From Granulicella pectinivorans (lineage in GTDB: Bacteria > Acidobacteriota > Terriglobia > Terriglobales > Acidobacteriaceae), in assembly GCF_900114625.1 (NCBI RefSeq), contig NZ_FOZL01000001.1, positions 1,178,001-1,242,000 on the forward strand: a stretch of 64,000 bases of DNA, given 5' to 3'. Below the pieces are notes generated by a model. That model did not search any database and was not told the origin of the DNA. It saw only the letters and a list, made by a program, of their open reading frames with translations. The number at the start of each line of letters is the position of its first letter. The first letter of the stretch is position 1. Positions 1 to 9,163 of this stretch are shown one piece after another. A program made the translations under genes and the position numbers.

Positions 1-107
1 TTGATCGTCAGAATCGCGAGAATCCGGGTTGTCTTCACGGGACCCTGAGCATGTAAACCAGCAGAGAGAAACGCGAACGAAAGAAGAACCAGCAGAAGAC
101 GCTTCAT
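1..107 (-). CDS. Exported protein, N-terminal fragment
   Basis: The minus strand reads from an ATG at 107 into the left edge, giving 35 residues of an incomplete gene. It begins MKRLLLVLLSFAFLSAGLHA followed by Q-G-P, a textbook signal peptide with a two-residue basic start, a leucine-rich core and an AxA-like cleavage site near residue 20. The mature protein is off the window, so its function cannot be named. It is divergent from the membrane protein starting at 249. Confidence 0.6.
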   Translation of the reverse strand, partial: MKRLLLVLLSFAFLSAGLHAQGPVKTTRILAILTI

Positions 108-248
108 AGATGACCTCGCATGGATGTGTTGCATATACAACTATCACGACGCGGACCCAAAGCCAACAAAATCCGTGACATCTCCCCCGAAGCCTTTATG
201 CTTGGAACTCAGCCCGCATCCATCCCTTCCGCACCCGAGAGACACGCA

Positions 249-809
249 ATGTCCGACCTGAACTTCGATCGCGCAGAATACACTGCCAGTCCGACCATCG
301 TTCCGCCTGAAGCGCCGATCCCCGAGTACTACCGGTCAAATACCGGCGACAACGCAGCCTTTCTGAAGGCAATCGTCTTCGGCATTGGCGGAGCCATCCT
401 CGGCAGCCTGCTCTACGCGGCGTTTTCGATCGCCACGCACATCGAGATCGGCTACATGGCGATCGGCGTGGCCTTTCTGGTCGGGAAGGCGATGATGCTT
501 GGCTCCGGGCAGCGCGGAGGTCGCAACTACCAGATCGCCGCCGCGATCCTCACCTATCTCTCGGTCTCCGGCGCTGCCGTCCCGGAGATACTCTGGAGCC
601 TGCATAAGGGGGAGGGAGGCATCGGCCATATCTCCGCGCGTGGCTACCTTATCCTGGCCCGCTACGGCGTCGCCTCGCCCTTCCTGGAACTGACGGATGG
701 CGTCAACGGCATCATCGGTATCTTTATCCTGGTCATTGGCATTCGCGCCGCGTGGCGGATCACGTCTTCGAACTCGAACACAGCGCACCATCCGTTCTCC
801 GCGTCCTGA
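249..809 (+). CDS. Small integral membrane protein of unknown function
   Basis: The protein has 186 residues from the ATG at 249 (MSDLNFDRAEY). The frame stays open upstream to an ATG at 120, but those 43 residues look non-coding. A hydrophilic proline-rich head of about 35 residues precedes about four hydrophobic segments: KAIVFGIGGAILGSLLYAAF, the region around GYMAIGVAFLVGKAMML, AAAILTYLSVSGAAV, and a last helix near GIIGIFILVIGIRAAW. It lies 26 bases before the M50 protease gene on the same strand, so the two probably form an operon and may act together. I recognise no named family. Confidence 0.7.
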   Translation: MSDLNFDRAEYTASPTIVPPEAPIPEYYRSNTGDNAAFLKAIVFGIGGAILGSLLYAAFSIATHIEIGYMAIGVAFLVGKAMMLGSGQRGGRNYQIAAAILTYLSVSGAAVPEILWSLHKGEGGIGHISARGYLILARYGVASPFLELTDGVNGIIGIFILVIGIRAAWRITSSNSNTAHHPFSAS

Positions 810-835
810 TCCCCAAGCGTCGGATCGAATAAACT

Positions 836-1891
836 GTGAGTCAGCAGTCAATTCACCAGGAACGCCAGGCGCATATCGCAACCCCGACCCTCATCGACGC
901 ACCCGCACCGGTCACCAACTGCCCGGATTGCTCTCTGTGGCTTCCTCCGGGCACGCTCGCCTGCCCGGACTGCCACGCGATCACCTACGCCCGCTATCTC
1001 AACGGCCTCGCCCAGACCGCGACCGCGCAGGAGCAGGCTTCGGACTGGATCGGTGCTCGCCAGACCTGGCATCAGGCCCTGGCCTGGCTGCCGCCGGAGA
1101 CCAAGCAGTCCCAGGCCATTACCGCGCATCTTGCGCAACTCGACGCCCAGGCCAAGGCCGTCACCGACCAGAAGGCGAAGTGGACCAAGCGCCTCGGCCC
1201 GCTCGCTCCGGTCGTTTTCTTTCTGCTCAAGATCAAGTCGTTGCTCTTCTCGGCGAAGTTTCTCTTTAGCTTTCTGGCCTTCTTCGGCTTCTATTGGGCC
1301 ATCTTCGGATGGAAGTTCGGCCTCGGCTTCACGCTCGGTATCCTCATTCACGAGAGCGGTCATTACATCACCGCGCGCCGCAAGGGGCTCAAGGTAGACC
1401 TTCCGATCTTCCTGCCGGGCTTTGGAGCGTACGTCCGCTGGTACAACCAGGGCGTCTCGCTGGAAACCCTTTCGCAGATCGCACTCGCTGGCCCGCTCTA
1501 TGGCCTGTTCGTGGCCATCGCCTGCCTCGGGCTTGCCTGGAAGACGGGGAATGCCCTTTTCCTCGCACTTGCCTATACAACGGCCTTCCTGAACACGCTG
1601 AACCTGATCCCTCTGCTTGGCCTCGATGGCGCACAGGCGACTTACGCGCTCAACCGGCTGCAGCGTGTGCTGATCACGGCGACGAGCATCCTGCTCTTTC
1701 TCTTCCTGCGCGAATGGGTCTACTTGGCCATCGCGGCCGGTATGGGCTGGCGTACCTTCACGGGCGTCGCTCCCGAGGAGCCGAGCAAACGAGGCATGAT
1801 TGTCTTCACGCTTCTGCTCTTTGCCCTGGCCGTCGTCATGTGGGCCGCCCCGGATGCCTCACGCGGCCCTTACGGTATGCACCCGCGCTAG
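836..1891 (+). CDS. M50 (site-2-protease type) membrane metalloprotease with zinc-ribbon head
   Basis: The protein has 351 residues from a GTG at 836. Residues 29-46 contain CPDC and CPDC about 11 residues apart, a probable zinc ribbon. A helical TPR-like stretch covers about 55-105. The protease part starts near 120 with several membrane helices, and HESGH at 172-176 is the HExxH zinc site. NLIPLLGLDG at about 256-265 matches the second M50 motif, whose Asp is a third zinc ligand. The family cuts substrates inside the membrane (established). The substrate is unknown. The cytoplasmic zinc ribbon and TPR-like head suggest a partner-recognition role (inference). It follows a small membrane protein at 26 bases. 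Confidence 0.85.
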   Translation: MSQQSIHQERQAHIATPTLIDAPAPVTNCPDCSLWLPPGTLACPDCHAITYARYLNGLAQTATAQEQASDWIGARQTWHQALAWLPPETKQSQAITAHLAQLDAQAKAVTDQKAKWTKRLGPLAPVVFFLLKIKSLLFSAKFLFSFLAFFGFYWAIFGWKFGLGFTLGILIHESGHYITARRKGLKVDLPIFLPGFGAYVRWYNQGVSLETLSQIALAGPLYGLFVAIACLGLAWKTGNALFLALAYTTAFLNTLNLIPLLGLDGAQATYALNRLQRVLITATSILLFLFLREWVYLAIAAGMGWRTFTGVAPEEPSKRGMIVFTLLLFALAVVMWAAPDASRGPYGMHPR

Positions 1892-2028
1892 AGTTTCCAA
1901 GAACAGGGCATCAGGGACAAAAAAATGAAAGCTGATAGAAACAAGCAAACGCGGAGCCATCGAAAGAGCCAGGCTCCTGCTTGTTGCTGATCCGGCCCTT
2001 TGTTTTTCCTTGTGAGAGAAGCCTTTTT

Positions 2029-2631
2029 TTAAGCCCGGATATATCGACGGCCAACCACCGTGTACTGTCCGCTGATCACGCGCGCAATCGCCTCGGGGTA
2101 AGCCTGGTGCTCTTCTACCAGAATCCGGGCCGCCAGCGTTGCCGGTGTATCCGCGTCCAGCACTTCGACCGTGCGTTGCAGCACGATCACGCCATGATCC
2201 ACAGCCTCATCGACGAAGTGGACGGTGCATCCGGCGAACTTCACGCCATATTCGAGAGCGGCCTTCTGCACATCGAGCCCCGCGAATGAAGGCAGCAGGG
2301 AAGGATGGATATTCAGAATCGCCTGGGGAAACGCGGCGATAAACGCCGGGGTCAGCACACGCATATAGCCGGCGAGCACCACCAGCTCCACCCCAAAGCT
2401 CTTCAACGCTGCAATCACCGCCGCATCATGCTCGGCGCGCGGTACGCCCTTGGAGACGATGCACCGTGCGGGCAGGCCCATCTCCCGCGCGATCTCCAGC
2501 CCGACCGCATCTTCGCGGTTCGCGATCACGACCGCAATCTCGCAGTCGCGCAGTGTGCCTTCCTTGATCGCCTGTGCGATGGCCGAAAAGTTTGACCCGC
2601 GTCCGCTCAGCAAAACTCCCAGCCGTGTCAT
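2029..2631 (-). CDS. purN: Phosphoribosylglycinamide formyltransferase
   Basis: PurN transfers a formyl group from 10-formyl-tetrahydrofolate to GAR in purine synthesis. The protein has 200 residues, normal for the family. It opens with the phosphate-binding loop LLSGRGSNFSAI. The catalytic trio is visible as N107 and H109 in ILNIHPSLLPSF and D145 in VDEAVDHGVIV. Its start overlaps the end of purM by four bases (ATGA), so the two are probably translationally coupled. Confidence 0.96.
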   Translation of the reverse strand: MTRLGVLLSGRGSNFSAIAQAIKEGTLRDCEIAVVIANREDAVGLEIAREMGLPARCIVSKGVPRAEHDAAVIAALKSFGVELVVLAGYMRVLTPAFIAAFPQAILNIHPSLLPSFAGLDVQKAALEYGVKFAGCTVHFVDEAVDHGVIVLQRTVEVLDADTPATLAARILVEEHQAYPEAIARVISGQYTVVGRRYIRA

Positions 2632-3731
2632 CCCGTGTAGCTGACCTTCCGCTCGCCCCGCGTAATCCGTCCGATGATCGAATGACGCTCGTTCGCACGA
2701 TTCAGGATGGCCTTGGCTTTCTTCACCTTGTCGGCCGGTACCACGCAGATCAGCCCGATGCCCATGTTGAAGGTCCTGAGCATCTCGTCCTGTGCAACAT
2801 TGCCAAGCTCACGCATATGCTCGAACAGGGGAGGCACCGTCCACGACGCAAGATCGACGAGAGCACCCATGCCCTTCGGGAGAATGCGCGGCAGGTTCTC
2901 GGTAATGCCGCCACCCGTGATGTGCGCCATGCCGCTCACTAGGTCGCCACTGCAAAGCTTCTTGATGATCGCCAGATAGCTGCGATGCGTCCGCATCAGC
3001 GCCGCGCCGGTCTTGTCCTTCAGCTCGTTCACATACTGGTCCGGCCCATATCCAGCCACTTCAAAAAGCAGCTTCCGCGCCAGTGAATAGCCGTTCGTAT
3101 GTAGACCGTTTGAGGGCAGGCCGATCAGGACGTCGCCTACCTCAATCGTCGAGCCTGTAATGATCTTGTCGCGGTTGACCGCGCCCACGATAAACCCTGC
3201 AAGATCGTACTCGCCATCTGCGTAGAAGCCCGGCATCTGGGCCGTCTCGCCACCGATCAGCGCACAGCCATTGGCCTTGCACGCATCCGAGAGACCCTGA
3301 ACGACCGTTTCAATGACTAACGGATCGATAGCGCCCGAGGCGAGGTAGTCGAGAAAAAACAGAGGTGTCGCACCCTGCACGGCGATGTCGTTCACGCAGT
3401 GGTTGACAAGATCCTGCCCAACGGTATGGTGGATACCGAGCTCGAAGGCGACCTTCAGCTTAGTTCCCACGCCGTCTGCGCTTGAGACCAGGACAGGGTT
3501 CGAAAACTTTTCCAGGTCGAGGCCGAACAGCCCGCCAAAGCCGCCGATCTCGCTCAACACGTTCTTGTTGAAGGTCTTGCGCGCCAGCATCTTGATGCGC
3601 TGCTTGCTGCGATCTCCACTGGAAATATCGACGCCCGCGTCGGCATAGCTGATGGAAGCTCGCTTGGCTGGCGCTGCGGCCTTCGCGGCTTTCTTGGTGG
3701 CTGATGGGGTGGGCTGCTTCTCGTCCGGCAA
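2628..3731 (-). CDS. purM: Phosphoribosylformylglycinamidine cyclo-ligase (AIR synthetase)
   Basis: PurM closes the imidazole ring of AIR from FGAM and ATP. The 367 residues carry the family core from SYADAGVDISSGD onward, including SSADGVGTKLKVAFE, GGETAQMPGFY and HITGGGITENLPR. The first 26 residues are a Lys/Ala-rich tail-like extension (KKAAKAAAPAKRA) absent from typical PurM, whose usual length is about 345. The gene leads a two-gene operon with purN. It is divergent from hemL across about 100 bases that must hold both promoters. Confidence 0.96.
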   Translation of the reverse strand: MPDEKQPTPSATKKAAKAAAPAKRASISYADAGVDISSGDRSKQRIKMLARKTFNKNVLSEIGGFGGLFGLDLEKFSNPVLVSSADGVGTKLKVAFELGIHHTVGQDLVNHCVNDIAVQGATPLFFLDYLASGAIDPLVIETVVQGLSDACKANGCALIGGETAQMPGFYADGEYDLAGFIVGAVNRDKIITGSTIEVGDVLIGLPSNGLHTNGYSLARKLLFEVAGYGPDQYVNELKDKTGAALMRTHRSYLAIIKKLCSGDLVSGMAHITGGGITENLPRILPKGMGALVDLASWTVPPLFEHMRELGNVAQDEMLRTFNMGIGLICVVPADKVKKAKAILNRANERHSIIGRITRGERKVSYTG

Positions 3732-3830
3732 AGATCATGCTCCAAGGTCAGAGTTTGGGAAGGGCCAAAGCACAAGTCTAGCAGTTCAGCTTTCAACAGC
3801 CTGTGGGCGGTGCTGAATATACTTGAAGAG

Positions 3831-5132
3831 ATGCCTTTGCCTACCCGAATCCTCGCCCGTTCCCGAGCTCTCCAGCAGCGCGCCGAATCCTTTCTCCCAG
3901 GCGGCGTCGACTCGCCTGTCCGGGCCTTTCGCGCCGTCGGCGGCGATCCACCCTTCGTCGAACGCGCCGAGGGAGCCTTTCTCTGGGATGTGGACGGCAA
4001 CCGCTACCTCGATTTCTTCGGGTCCTGGGGGCCGATGATCCAGGGGCACGCCTTCCCGCCGGTCGTCGAGGCTATCCAGAACGCGGCCACCCGCGGAGCC
4101 AGCTTCGGAGCCTCCCACGCGGGAGAGGCCAACCTCGCCGAGCTCGTGCAGCGCTGCTTCCCGTCCATCGAAAAGCTCCGCTTCGTCAGCTCCGGCACCG
4201 AGGCCTGCATGTCCGCCATCCGGCTGGCGCGCGGCTTCACGGGGCGCAAGTTCGTCCTCAAGTTCGAGGGCTGCTACCACGGCCACGCTGACGCCCTGCT
4301 CGTCAAAGCGGGCTCCGGCGTCGCGACCTTCGGGATACCCGGCTCAGCCGGCGTCCCCGAGGAGACCGCGATGCACACCCTCGCGCTCCCCTACAACGAT
4401 CTGGCTGCGGTCGAGCAGGCCTTCGCCACCCATCCCGGCCAGATCGCCTGCATCATCGTCGAGCCGGTCGTCGGCAACGCCGGAACCATCCTTCCCGCCA
4501 CCGGCTACCTCGAAGGCCTCCGCGCGCTGGCGACCGAGCACGGCGCTCTGCTCATCCTCGACGAGGTCATGACCGGCTTCCGCCTCTCGCTGGGTGGCGC
4601 ACAAGAGCTCTTCAGCATCCGGCCGGACCTGACAACCCTCGGCAAGATCGTAGGCGGAGGCCTTCCCGTAGGCGCCTTTGGCGGCCGCGCCGAAGTCATG
4701 GATTTTCTCGCCCCCCTCGGCCCCGTCTATCAGGCTGGAACTCTCTCCGGCAACCCGCTGGCGATGGCCGCCGGAATCAGCCAGCTCCAGCACCTCATCG
4801 ACCACGCAGACGTCATCTACCCCAAGCTGGAAGCCACCACCAAAGCCATCGCGACGGGAGTCGAAGCCCTGGCCCATGCGGCTGGAATCCCACTGACCAC
4901 CAACCGCATCGGCTCGATGTTCACCTGGTTCTTCACCGGGCAGCCGGTGAACGACTTCGAAGACGCCGCCACCTCCGATACCGCAGCCTTCGCACGCTTC
5001 CACCGCGCGATGCTCGACGCTGGAGTCTGGCTCCCGCCCTCGCAGTACGAGGCAGCTTTCATCTCCACCGCACACGGTACCGACGAGATAGAGTTCACGC
5101 TTGCCGCTGCTCGACAGGCTTTCAGCCTGTAA
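3831..5132 (+). CDS. hemL: Glutamate-1-semialdehyde 2,1-aminomutase
   Basis: HemL makes 5-aminolevulinate from glutamate-1-semialdehyde in the C5 route to haem. The protein has 433 residues from the ATG at 3831. An in-frame GTG at 3810 would add seven residues, and neither start has a well-spaced ribosome site. Family marks are FLPGGVDSPVRAF, SSGTEACMSAIRLARG, EGCYHGHAD, the cofactor Asp in LILDEVMTGFR, and the PLP lysine in TTLGKIVGGGLPVGAFGG. A convergent terminator hairpin separates it from the MFS gene. Confidence 0.96.
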   Translation: MPLPTRILARSRALQQRAESFLPGGVDSPVRAFRAVGGDPPFVERAEGAFLWDVDGNRYLDFFGSWGPMIQGHAFPPVVEAIQNAATRGASFGASHAGEANLAELVQRCFPSIEKLRFVSSGTEACMSAIRLARGFTGRKFVLKFEGCYHGHADALLVKAGSGVATFGIPGSAGVPEETAMHTLALPYNDLAAVEQAFATHPGQIACIIVEPVVGNAGTILPATGYLEGLRALATEHGALLILDEVMTGFRLSLGGAQELFSIRPDLTTLGKIVGGGLPVGAFGGRAEVMDFLAPLGPVYQAGTLSGNPLAMAAGISQLQHLIDHADVIYPKLEATTKAIATGVEALAHAAGIPLTTNRIGSMFTWFFTGQPVNDFEDAATSDTAAFARFHRAMLDAGVWLPPSQYEAAFISTAHGTDEIEFTLAAARQAFSL

Positions 5133-5134
5133 GT

Positions 5135-5172
5135 CCTCCACTCAGGTCTCACTGTTGAGTCCTGGGTGGAGG
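5135..5172. terminator. Convergent terminator hairpin
   Basis: CCTCCACTCAGG at 5135-5146 pairs with CCTGGGTGGAGG at 5161-5172, giving 12 pairs with one G-U pair around a 14-base loop. It sits three bases after the hemL stop and just before the stop of the opposing MFS gene. It could therefore stop transcription from both sides. No long T run follows. Confidence 0.6.
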
Positions 5173-5182
5173 CAGTCCGAAG

Positions 5183-6457
5183 TTACGCGGCAGTCACTTC
5201 CTGGGGCTCCATCCAAAGCTTCCCCACGCCAATCAGCAGCACAAGCATTACCGCGCAAACTGCAAACACATTTCGCACGCCGATCCACTTCGCCAGAAAC
5301 CCCGACAGCACCAACCCCGAAACCTGTGCTGTCGAAATAAACGACATTACCGTAGACCCCACGCGCCCCATCAGCTCGGGAGGCGTCTCCTGCTGGATCA
5401 TCGCCTGCGAAGGCACAATAATCCCCGCCACCGAGAACCCGATGATAAGATCCCCCAGCAGCGTCGACCACACCTGCGGGACGAACGTCAGAAGCACAAG
5501 CCCAGCCGCAATCCCACCAAGTCCCGAGTACACCAGGAGGGAATTCTTCACGTTCTTCGCAAACGCATTCAGCGTATTCATCCCCACGAGAATGCCCAGT
5601 CCAATCGCTCCCGAAGCATACCCAAACACGCGCGTCGAAGCATGCAGGCTATCCCGCACATAGATGGCGATCAGCGGGCCAAAGCACGCCAGCACAAAGA
5701 TTCCGGCAGCCAGCGAGAGCAGTACGAACAGCAATCCGGCATGGTGGAAGATGAACGAAAACCCCACCTTCATATCGCGCCCAATCCGCGCCACGCCCTT
5801 GACCTCTTCCTCCAGCGTCTCGGCGGCGGTATGCACCGGAGGAGCCTCCACTTTGCCAAGCGCGACCGTCGCAATCAGGCATCCCGAAGCCACAAAGCTT
5901 GCGGCATCCGCCCAGTAGCAGACGTTCGCCCCAAAGCTCGCCACCAGCAGAGCCGCAACGGTCGGGCCCACGATCCGCATGACGAACATGACCTGCTGCA
6001 TCAGAGCATTCGCTGATCGCAGCCCGCTGAACGGCACCAGCGAGCGAATCGCCACGCCCTGCGCTGGCCCAAAGAAGCTCGACACCACGCTGATTGCGGC
6101 CAGCACGAGGTAAAAGTGCATCATGCTCGTCGCAAACAGAAGCAGAAGCACAAGCCCTGCGCGCGCGAAGTCGCTCCCCACCATCGTCGGCTTGAGCGGC
6201 CAGCGATCCACGAAGACGCCGGCGATTACGCCAAGCACCGCAATCGGCGCAAGATACGCGATCTGTACCGCCGTCACCTGCTGCGGATTCGCCGCCAACT
6301 TGAACGTCAGGATGCCGATCACGGCAAACAGTGCCAGAAAGTCCCCAAAGTTCGAGACAATCTGCGCGTACCAGAGACGGCGCATCGCCGGAATGCGCAG
6401 AACCTCGGCCATGGACATCATGGCGGGCGGAGCCGCAGGAGTAGGTGTGGAGGCCAT
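5183..6457 (-). CDS. Major facilitator transporter (EntS-like exporter)
   Basis: The protein has 424 residues with about twelve hydrophobic segments in two halves, separated by a charged central loop near residues 205-230 (KVEAPPVHTAAETLEEEVKG). The N-terminal stretch MRRLWYAQIVSNFGDFLALF and the motif FVDRWPLKPTMVGSD fit the enterobactin-exporter-like branch of MFS (MFS_3). It probably uses the proton gradient to export a small molecule. No biosynthetic gene nearby hints at the substrate. The next gene on this strand starts 46 bases upstream. Confidence 0.85.
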   Translation of the reverse strand: MASTPTPAAPPAMMSMAEVLRIPAMRRLWYAQIVSNFGDFLALFAVIGILTFKLAANPQQVTAVQIAYLAPIAVLGVIAGVFVDRWPLKPTMVGSDFARAGLVLLLLFATSMMHFYLVLAAISVVSSFFGPAQGVAIRSLVPFSGLRSANALMQQVMFVMRIVGPTVAALLVASFGANVCYWADAASFVASGCLIATVALGKVEAPPVHTAAETLEEEVKGVARIGRDMKVGFSFIFHHAGLLFVLLSLAAGIFVLACFGPLIAIYVRDSLHASTRVFGYASGAIGLGILVGMNTLNAFAKNVKNSLLVYSGLGGIAAGLVLLTFVPQVWSTLLGDLIIGFSVAGIIVPSQAMIQQETPPELMGRVGSTVMSFISTAQVSGLVLSGFLAKWIGVRNVFAVCAVMLVLLIGVGKLWMEPQEVTAA

Positions 6458-6503
6458 GGGTGTTTGAGTATCTTAGCGCGTGCCGGGATTCGCAGAATAC
6501 AAC

Positions 6504-7226
6504 TCAACCCCAGGCATCCACCCCAACCATCCGAATCCTTCGTTCCGCACACCTCGTCAACAAGGTGTCCACCATCTCCACCGTAGGCAGCCGGTCTGCT
6601 CCACCAAGCACCCGGTCCCACCCATCGTGCAGCACCACATTCGTACTCTTGCCGCTGCGCTGAGCGCGCCGAATCCCGGCCTTTACCCGCTCCTCCAGCA
6701 CCCTCGCGGTGTACGGGTTCCAATCACCCACAATCACGTTCCACTGCACTGGGACCATACCCAACTCCCGCGCATACCGGACCACATAAGGCCGACGAGC
6801 CCCATGCGGAGCCCGAAAGTACCGCACCGGTTCTCCGAGCACATCCTCAATGACCTTGTTGCACCCCGCGAGCTCCTCGCGAATCCGCGCATGCGTCTGG
6901 ATGTGCAGCCACGGATGGGTCATCGTGTGATTTCCCACGATATGCCCCGCCGCCCGGATGGCCCGCACCACCTCCGGCTGCTGCTTTACAAACCCGCCGA
7001 TCACAAAGAACGTAGCCTTCGCCTGATGCCTGGCCAACACATCCAGCAGACGCATCGTCGTATCGCCGTTGGGCCCGTCGTCGAAGGTCAGCGCCACCTC
7101 GTTCGGATCGTTCCCCGCGATCAGTGTCTGCCCAAAAAGCTGCGACCCCGCCGAGAGAGCTCCGTACGTCCCCAGTCCTCCCGCCGCGACGGCCACCCCC
7201 GCCACGGCTCCCGCGATGCCCAGCAT
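6504..7226 (-). CDS. Polysaccharide deacetylase family protein (NodB fold, CE4)
   Basis: The 240-residue protein begins with a Gly/Ala-rich hydrophobic segment, a signal peptide or anchor, so the enzyme should face the periplasm. NodB motifs are clear: TFDDGPN with D49 and D50, HTMTHP with metal ligands H100 and H104, and RAPHG near 139-142. CE4 enzymes remove acetyl groups from N-acetyl sugars of peptidoglycan, chitin or exopolysaccharide (established). The target here is unknown. The start codon overlaps the peroxiredoxin stop as TAATG, so translation is probably coupled. Confidence 0.88.
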   Translation of the reverse strand: MLGIAGAVAGVAVAAGGLGTYGALSAGSQLFGQTLIAGNDPNEVALTFDDGPNGDTTMRLLDVLARHQAKATFFVIGGFVKQQPEVVRAIRAAGHIVGNHTMTHPWLHIQTHARIREELAGCNKVIEDVLGEPVRYFRAPHGARRPYVVRYARELGMVPVQWNVIVGDWNPYTARVLEERVKAGIRRAQRSGKSTNVVLHDGWDRVLGGADRLPTVEMVDTLLTRCAERRIRMVGVDAWG

Positions 7227-7705
7227 TACTTTGCCTTCTTCAGCAGCTCGAGAACCTCTTCCGCGTGTCCAGCCGGCTTCACATCCGGATAGATATGCAG
7301 CAGCTTCTGCCCCTCGCCCTTATCCGCCGAGATGATGTAGGTCGTTCTCTTCACGCCCTTCACGATCTTGCCGTACATGTTCTTCGGTTGAACCAGATCG
7401 TACCGGTTGATCAGCTCCATCTCCGGATCCGCAAGCAGCATGTAGGGCAGGGAATACTTGGTCTGGAACTTCTTCTGCGCCTTCACGTCGTCGCGCGAGA
7501 TCCCAAGCACGACAGCTCCAGCCGCCTTCAGCTTCTCGAACGTATCGCGGAAGCCGCATGCTTCAATCGTGCAGCCCGGTGTATCCGCGCGAGGATAGAA
7601 GAACAGCACCACCGGAGAGTTCTTGAAATCGGAGAGCGACACCGTCTCGCCATCCTGGTTTTGAAGCGTGAAATCCTCAACGATATCGCCAGCCTGCATA
7701 GCCAT
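7226..7705 (-). CDS. bcp: Thioredoxin-dependent thiol peroxidase (Bcp/PrxQ type peroxiredoxin)
   Basis: The protein has 159 residues, the normal Bcp length. The active site DTPGCTIEACGFRD holds the peroxidatic Cys45 and, five residues on, resolving Cys50, the PrxQ pattern. The later segments GISRDDVKAQKKF and LLADPEMELINRYD also match. It reduces peroxides with electrons from thioredoxin in the cytoplasm. The stop overlaps the deacetylase start. fabD begins its coding frame 27 bases upstream on the same strand. Confidence 0.93.
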   Translation of the reverse strand: MAMQAGDIVEDFTLQNQDGETVSLSDFKNSPVVLFFYPRADTPGCTIEACGFRDTFEKLKAAGAVVLGISRDDVKAQKKFQTKYSLPYMLLADPEMELINRYDLVQPKNMYGKIVKGVKRTTYIISADKGEGQKLLHIYPDVKPAGHAEEVLELLKKAK

Positions 7706-7732
7706 GGAAGTCTCTTTCCTTCGAAGTACGGG

Positions 7733-8776
7733 TTAGGTGGCCGAAGTCTCGGTCAACGCGGCCAATGTCTTTTCCAGTGAAGCCGAATCTTCCACATTCG
7801 AGGTAGCCTGTGTCCGGTCGATCTGCCGCATCAAGCCGCTCAGTACCTTGCCGGGACCGACCTCGATAAACCGCGTGGCGCCCTGCTGGATCAGCCCCTG
7901 GATGCACTCCACCCAGCGAACCGAACCCGTCACCTGCCGGATCAGGCAGTCGCGAATATCCGAGCGCCGCGTCAGCAGTCGCGCATCCACATTGCACATC
8001 ACCGGAAACGCCGGATCGAGCACAACCACTGCCTCCAGATCCGTCGCCAGCCGGTCCTGCGCCAGCTGCATCAGCGCGCAATGGAAGGGGGCACTGACGG
8101 GCAGCATGACAGTGCGCTTGGCTCCTGCCGCCTTGCATAACTCGGCAGCGCGTTCCACAGCCGCCTTCGCTCCCGAGATCACCGTCTGGTCGGGCGAGTT
8201 CAGGTTTGCCGGCGACACGATCGCACGCGCCACAATCGCACGCTCCAGGTGCGATTCCGAAGGAGTGGTATCCGTGCCCGGTACCTCGGAGACCTCGTCG
8301 CCAACCTCTGCACAGATGTCGTTGATCCGCTCCGCAGGGAGGCCAAGAATAGCGGCCATCGCCCCCTCGCCGGCAGGCACCGCCTCCTGCATATACCGGC
8401 CCCGGTTCTTCACCGTGCGGACTGCCTCGGCAAACGAGAACGTGCCCGCAGCGACATGCGCGGAGTACTCTCCCAACGAGTGTCCCGCAGCGAACGCAGG
8501 GGGCATTCCGAGCGGAGCCAGTGCCTCGGCCAGCACGCGATAGGCAGCGACCGAAACCGTCAAAATGGCAGGTTGCGTATTTTCCGTCAGGCGAAGGTCT
8601 TCGTCCGGTCCCTCGAAGATCAGCTTAGAAAGCGAGAATCCAAGTGCCTCGTCGGCCTCGTCGAACACAGCGCGCGCCGAAGGGAAGCGGTCATAGAGGT
8701 CGCGCCCCATGCCAACTGTCTGGGAGCCCTGTCCGGGAAAGAGAAGTGCGAGTTTCTGCGTGTCAGGTAAAGTCAT
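7733..8776 (-). CDS. fabD: Malonyl-CoA:ACP transacylase
   Basis: FabD loads malonate onto acyl carrier protein for fatty acid synthesis. FPGQGSQTVGMG opens the protein, GHSLGEYSA holds the nucleophile Ser100, and PVSAPFHCALM holds the catalytic His232. The protein has 347 residues against about 310 in E. coli. Part of the excess is a Ser/Thr/Glu-rich insert near residues 158-186 before the SPANLNSPDQ segment. No other fab genes are adjacent, so fabD is detached from the usual fatty-acid cluster. Confidence 0.95.
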   Translation of the reverse strand: MTLPDTQKLALLFPGQGSQTVGMGRDLYDRFPSARAVFDEADEALGFSLSKLIFEGPDEDLRLTENTQPAILTVSVAAYRVLAEALAPLGMPPAFAAGHSLGEYSAHVAAGTFSFAEAVRTVKNRGRYMQEAVPAGEGAMAAILGLPAERINDICAEVGDEVSEVPGTDTTPSESHLERAIVARAIVSPANLNSPDQTVISGAKAAVERAAELCKAAGAKRTVMLPVSAPFHCALMQLAQDRLATDLEAVVVLDPAFPVMCNVDARLLTRRSDIRDCLIRQVTGSVRWVECIQGLIQQGATRFIEVGPGKVLSGLMRQIDRTQATSNVEDSASLEKTLAALTETSAT

Positions 8777-8812
8777 CGGCTTCGATGGTAAACCAAGCCA
8801 CTGAAACAGTGT

Positions 8813-9103
8813 CTAGGTCCCGACCCCGAACTCCATCTCCTGCTCGTCGCCGGAGTGTGCATAGAAGTCGTACGGCGTACGCCGCTTGAACTTGTATCGA
8901 ATGCGAAGCTCGCGGCCGACGATAACGCCCAGCGCGACCGCGCCCACGCCCGCGGAGATCAAGGCGGCCGTACGCAGCAGACTGCTCTCCGGTTCCGACT
9001 CCGGGTCAGAAACGGCCACGGGGGCCGGAGAAAGGGAATCGGCGTCATCCGGAGCGGCGTCGAACAGGCGGAATGGAAAGAGGGACTTCATGGCAAGCAT
9101 CAT
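8813..9103 (-). CDS. Small single-pass membrane protein, unknown function
   Basis: The protein has 96 residues. A GGGAG-like ribosome site (AAAGGGAG) lies seven bases before the ATG at 9103. An acidic, proline-rich head is followed by one hydrophobic segment (LLRTAALISAGVGAVALGVI), then a basic patch RELRIRYKFKRR and an acidic tail. The basic patch predicts the tail lies in the cytoplasm. No family was recognised. It sits between fabD and the DUF4230 gene on the same strand. Confidence 0.6.
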   Translation of the reverse strand: MMLAMKSLFPFRLFDAAPDDADSLSPAPVAVSDPESEPESSLLRTAALISAGVGAVALGVIVGRELRIRYKFKRRTPYDFYAHSGDEQEMEFGVGT

Positions 9104-9163
9104 AACGCAACTCCCTTTACCCCTGCTGGCTTCCTGTCAGACGCGTCTGACAGGGGGATGTCA

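Noticed and set aside
336..881. Long minus-strand open frame across the small membrane protein
   Set aside because: It mirrors the coding frame of a GC-rich gene, has no ribosome site and an Arg/Asp-rich composition typical of antisense frames.
1925..1990. 21-codon frame after the M50 protease gene
   Set aside because: It is too short, without a ribosome site, and overlaps a weak GGAGCC/GGCTCC stem.
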